From Alternaria dauci (lineage: Eukaryota > Ascomycota > Dothideomycetes > Pleosporales > Pleosporaceae): 64,000 nucleotides of DNA. Under the pieces are notes generated by a model, which did no database searches, was not told the origin of the DNA, and saw only the letters and a list, made by a program, of their open reading frames with translations. Location: positions 1,550,001-1,614,000 of the forward strand of contig NC_091275.1 of NCBI RefSeq assembly GCF_042100115.1, read 5' to 3'. Shown here piece after piece: positions 56,858-64,000 of the stretch (the stretch's first letter is position 1; each line of letters starts with the position of its first letter). The position numbers and the translations under genes are program-made.

Positions 56858-59434
56858 ATGGACGCGCCCACGAAGCCGAAGCTACCAGATGCCTACACGG
56901 ACCTTGAAGTGAGCCCAGCTGCCACTAGCGCCGAGATCAAAGCTGCGTTCCATCGTCTGGCCCTGCTCCATCATCCCGACAAAAAGGCGCCTGGCGAGAC
57001 TTTCGATGCGGAGGACTTTCGACGAATCCAAGAGGCTTATGATCTATTGAGAGATGAGGAAGAAAAGAGGCGCTACGATCAATGCTATTCAAGTGTACGA
57101 CACCAATGGGATGTCTACACACGGGAATGTGCTGAATACTCGCAAGACCCGACTGCATGGCGTCGCAGAAAGGCAGAGAGTGCACGCGCACAGGCAGAAG
57201 CATATCGATATGCGGCAGAGGAGGAGGAGTCCGACGAGGAGGACTACTATTCCTTCTTTGGTGGTTTCGGATACGACCGTCGTCCCCGTGACCCTGCTCT
57301 GTCGGATCTGTGGGAACTACAAGAGAGAATCCTTGCAGAAATGCGCCGGAGATCTGCAATGTACGATGCCGCAGCAGAGTGCTTTGCTGAAGAGAGGACC
57401 AGGAAAGTTGCAATAGAAGACATCAACAAGCGATGCATAGAGCGACAGAAAAAGGCCGCCGAAGCCCAGCAAGCCAAGGACGATGGCATACTTATCGTCG
57501 ACTCCGAGAAGAAACGTGACATGGCGCAATCATGGGTTCTGAGTCTACAACGTGACTATCGCCAGGAACTCCAAAATGCTGAGTTGCAACTCCCCACTGA
57601 CTCTGTTATGGATATTGGCTGGGAGAGGAAAAAGGGCAGACAAACTTGCTTATTTTGCGAAGCCCATGTACAGGAGTACAGTTATCGCTGTCCAAGTGGC
57701 GGGGCAGTTGCCTGTCGGAGTTGCAAGAAGGAGATTGAATCGTCTTCCTCCAGCAAACCGTTCAACTTTCATTACGACGAATCATCAGCGAAGAAAGGCA
57801 AGAGTAAGAAAGGCAAGGGCGGGAAAAAGTCTAAGAAGACCAAGATCAAACCTGAGCACGAGTCCGACCTTGAAGACTCAGGCTTCGGTGAGCAAGAACA
57901 TGACGAAGAGCAGGGTCATGGAGAAGAGACAGAGTGCCTACTCAATGAAGAAGAGGAGGCAGCAAAGCAGGCAGCAGAGGAGGCAGCAAGGAAGCAAGAC
58001 GCTGAGCGACAGGAACAGGAGCGCAAAGCTAGAGAAGTACGAGAGAAAGCAAAGCGTGAAGCACAGGCCAAGCTCGCTCAAGAAGCTGCAAAGAAGGTGG
58101 CGAAGGAGAAAGCCGAAGCAGAGCAAGTCGCACGAGATCAGGAAGCTGCACGGGAAGCTGCTCGCCAAGCAGCGCAGAAAAAGAAGGAGGCTCGGGAGCA
58201 AGATGCGAAAGAGAAGAAGGCTGCTCGAAAGAAGGCGGCGAAAGAAAGGGTCACCCTCGAGAAGGCAGCACAAAAGAAGGCAGCTGAGGAGAGGGAGGCA
58301 GCTCAACGTGAAGTGCAAAAGAATGATGGCGCCGAACAGAAAGTCCAGAATGCACACGACGATTCCGAGACGGAGGCAAAGCACAACCCCGAAAAAGACG
58401 TGAAAGCAAAGACTGGACAGGACGCGGGACAGCGCCTGGCACGTGAAACTGAAGGACACGCAATACAGGAATCCGAAGATCGCGAAACAGAGGACATCGA
58501 GAAGCGTGCGGAATATACGGACCGCGTAGCTGAAGAACGAGAGATTGGAACGATTGCAGCCGAGGCCAAGCAGCGCGTTGAGTTGGAAGCCAAAGAGGCA
58601 GCAGAGCGCGAGGACAAGGGAATGGCAGAGCATGTACTTGAAGAAACAGCAGAACACGTACCTAAAGAGACCGTGGAGCGACAAGTCCCGGGTCCCACAG
58701 AGACAGACAATGGACCAGGACATGAGGTCGAAGACGAGAAGACTGGAAATGGAAAACAGCAAGTGGTGGAGCCTCCAGCAACTACAACGCCGTTTGCAGA
58801 GCTCTCTATCCCCGACAGCACAGCCACTCATAAGAAGGCCAAGAAAAAAGCGACCCGTCCACCACCCACTTGCCATGTCTGTAACGAAGAAGGCCATATC
58901 GCTCGCAAATGTCCCGTGAAGGATGTCAAAGCCACCGAGGTCAATGGATCTCAACCTCAGACGGCTACGGAGCCAGCATTGGGCGTGGAAGTAACGAGCA
59001 AGCCACCACCACCACAACTGGCCTCACCTGCAAAGATCGTAGTCAAGCTTCCAACTCCTCGCATGCAGAAAATTGAAGAGGCCGCAGAGGATTTTACTGT
59101 TACATCTCAAGAGTCTGCCACTCATCTCGCAAACGCGTCAGCACCTCGAAAGCCCACTAAGCCCAGCAGAGCACCGAAAAAGAAAGCTCCGCGTTCAACG
59201 CCCCAAAAGGATCAAGCCGTAGATAGTGTTGCTAAACCAACTCCTTCATTCATCACTTCCGCGCAAATGGACGGTACCGCAGATGTGCCTGTCCTGACCC
59301 AGACAAGTAAACCAGTGAAGAAACCGAAGGCGAAGCGTCCATCAATGTGTTTTGTATGCAAAGAGGCAGGACACAAGGTGAAGAGCTGCCCCACGAAAAA
59401 GGATAAAGAACCGATGTTTGAGACAGTCAGGTAG
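56858..59434 (+). CDS. J-domain protein with zinc ribbon-like and two CCHC knuckles, 858 aa
   Basis: Single-exon gene. An N-terminal J domain (about 10-80) has the HPD motif intact at 39-41 (LLHHPDKK) and FRRIQEAYDLLRDEEEKRRYD, so it should stimulate an Hsp70. Next come an acidic stretch and a helical region. A four-Cys cluster follows at about 263-295 (CLFCEAHVQEYSYRCPSGG with CRSC). A Lys-rich patch and about 250 residues of highly charged Ala/Glu/Lys helix come after (KQAAEEAARKQDAERQEQER). Two CCHC zinc knuckles are at about 671-684 (CHVCNEEGHIARKC) and 831-844 (CFVCKEAGHKVKSC), embedded in Pro/Lys-rich disorder. Knuckles bind RNA or single-stranded DNA in other proteins, so a co-chaperone acting on RNA-protein particles is a possible reading. 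I do not recognise a named ortholog. Confidence 0.85.
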   Translation: MDAPTKPKLPDAYTDLEVSPAATSAEIKAAFHRLALLHHPDKKAPGETFDAEDFRRIQEAYDLLRDEEEKRRYDQCYSSVRHQWDVYTRECAEYSQDPTAWRRRKAESARAQAEAYRYAAEEEESDEEDYYSFFGGFGYDRRPRDPALSDLWELQERILAEMRRRSAMYDAAAECFAEERTRKVAIEDINKRCIERQKKAAEAQQAKDDGILIVDSEKKRDMAQSWVLSLQRDYRQELQNAELQLPTDSVMDIGWERKKGRQTCLFCEAHVQEYSYRCPSGGAVACRSCKKEIESSSSSKPFNFHYDESSAKKGKSKKGKGGKKSKKTKIKPEHESDLEDSGFGEQEHDEEQGHGEETECLLNEEEEAAKQAAEEAARKQDAERQEQERKAREVREKAKREAQAKLAQEAAKKVAKEKAEAEQVARDQEAAREAARQAAQKKKEAREQDAKEKKAARKKAAKERVTLEKAAQKKAAEEREAAQREVQKNDGAEQKVQNAHDDSETEAKHNPEKDVKAKTGQDAGQRLARETEGHAIQESEDRETEDIEKRAEYTDRVAEEREIGTIAAEAKQRVELEAKEAAEREDKGMAEHVLEETAEHVPKETVERQVPGPTETDNGPGHEVEDEKTGNGKQQVVEPPATTTPFAELSIPDSTATHKKAKKKATRPPPTCHVCNEEGHIARKCPVKDVKATEVNGSQPQTATEPALGVEVTSKPPPPQLASPAKIVVKLPTPRMQKIEEAAEDFTVTSQESATHLANASAPRKPTKPSRAPKKKAPRSTPQKDQAVDSVAKPTPSFITSAQMDGTADVPVLTQTSKPVKKPKAKRPSMCFVCKEAGHKVKSCPTKKDKEPMFETVR

Positions 59435-59622
59435 AAGGCCTTGGCTTGTAGGGACTTGGGAGACCGAGTGATATGTACGGCGTTTGGTTTCAGCAAAGCA
59501 ATCTAACGATACCCGGTAACAATGTAATGGTAACAAATGGCGAGAAATTGTAAAAGACACAGTAACATGAACAAACCCGTCGAGCGAAGCAGGAGAATAA
59601 GACATGAACACCAAGTGACATT
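59435..59622. other. Convergent intergenic region, 188 bp
   Basis: Short shared 3' flank of the J-domain gene (+) and the RDEL protein gene (-). Confidence 0.5.
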
Positions 59623-60294
59623 TTACAACTCGTCTCTTCCGTCTTTAGCCTTGACCTTCAGCGCCTCGACTGTGAACTTTACTTCCTTGTCCCCAGTGTT
59701 CGTATGGCTGACCTTCCCAATCACAGCGCCGTCCTTTGGTTCGTTCGAGTAATTCTCTAAGCCATCAAACACACCCTCACACTCCTCTCCACCCTCATCA
59801 GCATCATCGACCCACAACGGGAGTATCGGGTAAATCGCCCCTGGTGCGAAGAACACCATATCGTCCTGGACACTGTAGTGACGTTGTAGCGATTCGCGCT
59901 TGAGCCACTCTCGCACTTTGTACGGCATATCTGCCATGTTCATCTTGATGAGTTCGCGTCCGGTACCGTGGACGTCGATGCCCGCCCAGGAGCCAGCGTA
60001 GAGTTGCTTGTTATAGAAGACTTTGAGTTGGGGAGCTTGCTCTTTCAGGTCAGGGTATAGTTCGTTGAGTTTGTAGATCTTGGCGTTGTAGGTGTTCTTG
60101 TTACGGCAGTGCTGGGTATAGGGTTGGAGGGTGGTGCTGTCCCATTGTGCTGTCCAGAGTGCGCCTACGGGGGTTGGTTCGTCAGCTGCTGAGGAGGCTG
60201 CAGCTGGAGGTGTGGAGGATGAGGATGAGGCGTCTTCGGCAGCATACGCAGTCACTGCCAGGAGCGCCGGTGGTAGTAGCGAGAGGAATCTCAT
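59623..60294 (-). CDS. Signal-peptide protein with C-terminal RDEL, 223 aa, unknown function
   Basis: Intronless. The start Met begins a clear signal peptide (MRFLSLLPPALLAVTAYA|AED), followed by a short Ser/Ala/Pro linker. The compact remainder contains WTAQWDSTTLQPYTQHCRN, YNAKIYKLNELYPDLKEQAP, YAGSWAGIDVHGTGRELIK, MPYKVREWLKRESLQRHYSV and FAPGAIYPILPLWVDDADEG. The last four residues are RDEL, close to the HDEL/KDEL ER-retrieval signals, so an ER-lumen protein is as likely as a secreted one. I do not recognise the domain. A longer frame upstream of this Met exists (to 60402) but would bury the signal peptide. Confidence 0.8.
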   Translation of the reverse strand: MRFLSLLPPALLAVTAYAAEDASSSSSTPPAAASSAADEPTPVGALWTAQWDSTTLQPYTQHCRNKNTYNAKIYKLNELYPDLKEQAPQLKVFYNKQLYAGSWAGIDVHGTGRELIKMNMADMPYKVREWLKRESLQRHYSVQDDMVFFAPGAIYPILPLWVDDADEGGEECEGVFDGLENYSNEPKDGAVIGKVSHTNTGDKEVKFTVEALKVKAKDGRDEL

Positions 60295-61075
60295 GTTGCT
60301 ATCAATCTGACTGTGTGACTCGAAACGAAGTAATACCAGATGATCAGAATCTGCGGTAGTGAATGTTTCAGCGTTTAGACTGTGTGTGTGTGTAAATGTC
60401 ACTCTGTACTGCGTTTCAATCCCTTATTATATATCCCATCATTTGATTTTCTTGCGTTCTGTCCTTTTCGTTCCGCGCGAGATCCCATGACGTCTCCGCG
60501 TTGATGTTCCGCTTTCCATATTAAGGGCCGGGGTTGTTAGCGACGCGACAGGAACGCGATAGATTAAAAGAACACCGTGGAGGAGCGCTCCAACGACGAT
60601 CGGCGTATACTTCGCCGAGAAATCGTCCACCGTGCGTGCTTCGTGATTGTAGGTTTCGTGCTTCCGAATGGTGGAGATTGAAGTGTGGAGGAATGCGGGG
60701 TGAACATGATATGTGCAACCCAGCTGTCATGGTTGAGAACGAATTGTGAAGAAGTCATAGTCTGTGTTCATAGTGTATGGCTGCTGGAGATGAGGTGTAC
60801 TTGTTGTGGAGTAGAGTCTTGCGTCATGCCAGACGGCAGACATCGCCGCGCTAGCTAGAGGGTGCCTTACACTCGACCGCGTTAAGAAGAACTTGAACGA
60901 CAGCCTTGTCTAGAGAACAAACAGGACATGTGCCTATCACATCTTGGAGAAATATTTGACGCTTCTTAACCTCTATTAACATTGAATGTATAAGTCAAAT
61001 GGCAGTCCGTGCTAAGTCCTGCCCGTATTGATCGTATACGTTTTGTTCCAACGCCAACTCCTGAATATCTGGTTT
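60295..61075. other. Intergenic region, about 780 bp
   Basis: Promoter of the RDEL protein gene and 3' flank of the first Pth11-like gene. It contains a short TG repeat (about 60381-60392) in the leader of the RDEL gene. No gene seen. Confidence 0.45.
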
Positions 61076-62055
61076 CTATACTTTTGTTTGTCTGACAAGC
61101 GGCTTGAGTCCAGGGAGTGCGACGACGATGATGGAGAGGGTCATCTCTACCATGCTCAAAGGATCTATGAGAGGACGCGTTAGCTTAAATGTCGCTCGCC
61201 TACGTGATGCGTGGTACCAAAGTGGCTGACTTACAAACGAGGTTTTCCTGTCCTGTCCCAACCTTGAGGCAGACGAAGCGCACGATACCAGAGGCGATAG
61301 TAAGCGCTCCCAACGCGAAAGTGAGGCCAACACCGGCCGAGGACCGGAGTACACCCTTCACCAAAAGCACCACGGGAACGGCGTAGACTACAAGATAGCA
61401 GGCCAGGTTTAGAGTGAAGTTCATGATGAACGGTTCTGGCGCATAGAAGACAGAACATGCGCCTTCTTCTTGAGACCACTGCACAGACACGGGCGTGCCG
61501 CAGAAGAAGGTGTCGTCAAAAAGGATGGTGAGGTAACTCGCGACGACAAAGGCTGTGATACCGAATAGCATCTTGCGAAGTCCTGGATGGCCGGAGAGAT
61601 TGAAGAACGCCCAGTAGAAGGCCAGCATGCTGAGTTTTGGAAACCCCATACCGACATCGTAGAAGTAATTCGAGGCGAAAGAGATCTGAGATATGGGTTA
61701 GCCGGGTACGAGGTGTGACAATCTAGATGACGAATTACCTTTGACAGCTTCTCTGACGTCTCATAATTGTCTAATACGCCCATCTCGTATGTGAGCGTGT
61801 CGCAAATGATCAGGCCCAAAGCAACCAGCGCAGATGCAAGCAATAGGTAGTCCGACGCGTCCAACTTCGAGTGGAGACGAAACAAACGCGTGTACATGCG
61901 CGCAGCAACGAATAGGTATGCGAAAATTAGGAGAATCCATTCCGAGATCTGTTACATTACCACTTGTCAGCAATCTGATCTCTCAGTAAATCATGTAGTG
62001 TTTCCCCACGACAGTGGCTTACCATGCAGTCTTTCCCATTAATGTAGTGTGCCAT
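61076..62055 (-). CDS. Pth11-like seven-TM receptor, fungal rhodopsin-domain family, 260 aa
   Basis: Four exons: 62055..62023, 61948..61739, 61685..61235 and 61164..61076 (junction phases 0, 0, 1; introns 74, 53 and 70 bp). The joined protein has seven TM segments: ISEWILLIFAYLFVAARMY; YLLLASALVALGLIICDTL; SFASNYFYDVGMGFPKLSML; MLFGITAFVVASYLTILF; NFTLNLACYLVVYAVPVVLL; VGLTFALGALTIASGIVRFV; and VEMTLSIIVVALPGLKPLV. Landmarks of the family are the YDVGMGFPKLSMLAFYW segment, the loop with FFCGTPVSVQWSQEEGACS (two Cys, probably disulfide-bonded) and the FALGALTIASGIVRF helix. Members include Pth11 of Magnaporthe, a surface-sensing receptor. This one is compact, without a CFEM domain and with almost no cytoplasmic tail. 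A related gene lies about 1 kb away on the same strand. Confidence 0.8.
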
Positions 62056-63042
62056 CTTCGCTGCTGTAGTGTGACAGAACACTTGCGAAACAAAGGATAA
62101 AACCGATGAAGAGTGGCCCGCTCGCTTGAACGCAAAACTGCAAGGAGTATGTATATGAACCACATTCCATCCCGTGCAGGGTACTATATTTTGCCGAGCA
62201 TATATCATGCCATAGCTACTGGAGACATCTCTGGGCGTGCAATTGTACCGCCTATCATATGAAACTGTTACCGGACATCAGTCCTGGACCGTCGAGACGC
62301 ATATTCGCTCACTCGCCCTACATGCATGCGCGCGGAAGACTGCCTGCAATTGAGGCGCTTTGGGAGCCGTAATAGATGGGCTGATCCCAACCATGACCCT
62401 TGTGCCTCAACGGCTGTACCGTCTCGTTGGGTTTGACCCATAACGGGAAGGGCTTTTTAGGCGCATCGCATCCGAGTTTGCATCTTTCTTAATTCCACTT
62501 GGCGTAGTATGTTGCTAGAAGCCGATCGAGTGTGTGTAAGTGCTGCGTTGCTGTTGTGTTCACGCAGCTTTTGGCTGGTAGTGACAAGCAAGGTCAAGCA
62601 CTTGAGGTGTCATCCCTTGTTCGGCTAGGCAAACCGGTGGTGAAATTTGCCAAATGAGGCGTCCCACAGGCGAAGCCGTCGGCCAATGCCGACCCGCAGC
62701 GTTACAGCAGGATTGCGGCACAGGTAACAAATATTCTGTGAGGTGTGTGGGAACTCTTGGGTTCACGGAGTGGTACACAATTGCAGCTCAGTTGGAGGGG
62801 TTTCCCATCAGGCGTGGCGCATGGTGGCTTGTGCGGACCGCTTTCAGTGGGATGAGGTGTGATCCTTCCGGCTCGATGCAAGCAGCCTGCTCAACGGGAC
62901 AGGGTCCATCCAGAAGTCTAGTGTTGAGATGACCCGGCTGCTAAAGCTCGTACAAATGGACCTGGCTCGATCCTTTAATTCTTTTTGCCTCGGCTGATAC
63001 TAACTAGAGCTCTACTGCAAACACCCTCCTCCTGAACCGTTC
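62056..63042. other. Intergenic region, about 990 bp
   Basis: Separates the two Pth11-like genes. No convincing frame, repeat or RNA gene. Confidence 0.45.
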
Positions 63043-64000
63043 TCATGGGTACTTTGCAGAGCTATCGTGCTCTTCATCCTGCGACTTTGAGAACTGCACG
63101 CTAACACTATGAGTCTCGTAGATCACATCTTTTCTTGTTATGGTGTTCAGCTCCACTTCGCTGCCCGAGTCTTCGTCAGTGTGTACACGAACGCTGTGTT
63201 TGCCTCCTCTGGAAGGTCGCAAGAAGTTGTGCGAACCTGATGCTGGCGTCTGGTGCCCATAGGTACGAGAATCAGAAGAACGCGACTTCTTATTGGAGGA
63301 GAATAGGGAACCACGTCGCAGGAAGGATCTCATCGATGGTAGCGAGACCACCATGATCGCGACAGCCATTTCAGCCATGGAAAGGACATCTAGACATACG
63401 TCAGTCAGGGGTCGTACTGAAATAGACTGCATCTACCTACAGACGTTGGTCCAAGCATATATGACCTCTATTGTTGCAAATCGGACCATACTCATAGCTA
63501 TAGTAACAGCACCGAGCGAGAATGTTGCAACAAGACCCCAGATCTGGCGACGGCGAAGCTGCAGTGAGCGAAGAAGTGGGAATGGTAAAGCAAAAACTGG
63601 TGTTCCAAGGTTAGGATTTAGAATGCTTTGTGAATGGTACGCTGCTACTTACTGAACAAATCTGACGTGATGTTGAGGCTCCAGTCGATTCGGAAAACTT
63701 CTTTTGAGCTAAAGGTGTTGCACGCTCCCTCATCAGGAGACCAATTCTGAGAGACCTGGCGCCCGCACCAGAAAGTATCGAGGAAGAAGGTCGATATCAT
63801 AGCACTAGCGGTGAACAAGGTTACCGCATAGAGTGCTTTTCGCAACCACGGCAACGTTGGCGGAATGAGTCTGAAGTATAGCGCAAGAATTGCCAACTTT
63901 GGCCAGTAGATACCAGTGTCGTAGAATGCGTTTCCAGCGAATTGTACCTATGACTGTCAGTGTTTTCGCTTGATCGATGCTACCAAGCTGCCGATTTACT
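63043..64000 (-). CDS. Pth11-like seven-TM receptor, 5'-truncated by the window end
   Basis: The start lies beyond the window. Visible exons are 63947..63653, 63596..63441 and 63389..63043. An upstream donor (A|GTAAAT) sits at 64000/63999, so the first visible intron is 63948-63999. Junction phases are 0, 1 and 1, and 265 residues are present. Family segments match the neighbouring receptor: FAGNAFYDTGIYWPKLAILA, TFWCGRQVSQNWSPDEGACN, FSLGAVTIAMSMVRFATIE and LSMAEMAVAIMVVSLPSM. Unlike the neighbour it has a hydrophilic C-terminal tail of about 95 residues, rich in Ser, Arg and acidic residues, suited to phosphorylation and partner binding. It also has an extra intron (63597-63652) inside the TM5 region. 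Confidence 0.8.

Noticed and set aside
57938..59017. 359-codon open frame antisense to the J-domain gene
   Set aside because: It mirrors the Ala/Glu/Lys-rich codons of the sense strand, which rarely produce antisense stops. The product is Cys/Leu/Phe-rich with no family pattern.
1..64000. Transposons, RIP-degraded repeats, CRISPR arrays, tRNA and rRNA genes, prophage
   Set aside because: I looked for transposase or reverse transcriptase motifs, terminal repeats, AT-rich RIP blocks, B-box sequences and regularly spaced repeats, and saw none.

Overview
This window is nuclear DNA of a filamentous ascomycete. The genes carry short introns of about 47-77 bp with GT..AG borders and CTRAC branch motifs. 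Several gene families are typical of Pezizomycotina: a HET domain protein, Pth11-like receptors, a C2H2/Zn2Cys6 regulator and an Atg28-like protein. The overall style suits a dothideomycete, probably Pleosporales; that placement is an inference from gene style, not a database match. I see no transposon, CRISPR array, tRNA, rRNA or phage-like element. I support about 25 protein genes. Most had to be assembled from exons, and splice phases were checked by hand.

Layout. 1-7.4 kb: the 3' part of a short-chain dehydrogenase, a large membrane-anchored ZZ/EF-hand protein, a small secreted NTF2-like protein, and a seven-TM Git3/cAMP-receptor-like GPCR (-). 7.4-11.3 kb is gene-poor. 11.3-31.5 kb is mostly conserved housekeeping: a Yta7/ATAD2 chromatin ATPase (-), succinate-semialdehyde dehydrogenase, an unknown low-complexity protein, ribosomal protein S2 (-), an Atg28-like protein, a DCAF11/LEC14B WD40 protein, the four-exon Sec61 gamma gene (-), and an RRM protein with a Gly/Met-rich tail. 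32.6-41 kb is more accessory: a secreted GH5 glucanase with an X2-like module, an alpha/beta hydrolase (-), a HET protein and an MFS transporter (-). 40.8-43.8 kb is gene-poor. 43.8-48.7 kb: Nse4 (-) and the Vps34 PI3-kinase share a divergent promoter.

49.1-56.5 kb is the most system-like part. Three genes stand in tandem on the + strand: a GH31 alpha-xylosidase/alpha-glucosidase with no signal peptide, a C2H2+Zn2Cys6 transcription factor, and a MAL-type sugar/H+ symporter. They look like a compact uptake-and-cleavage cassette for an alpha-linked oligosaccharide with its own regulator. The transporter promoter holds four CCGGAA motifs within 151 bp.

56.9-64 kb: a J-domain protein with two CCHC knuckles, a signal-peptide protein ending in RDEL (-), and two Pth11-like seven-TM receptors (-) that share intron positions. 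The second receptor is cut by the window end.

Exon borders were inferred from consensus sites, frame and family conservation, without transcripts or alignments.
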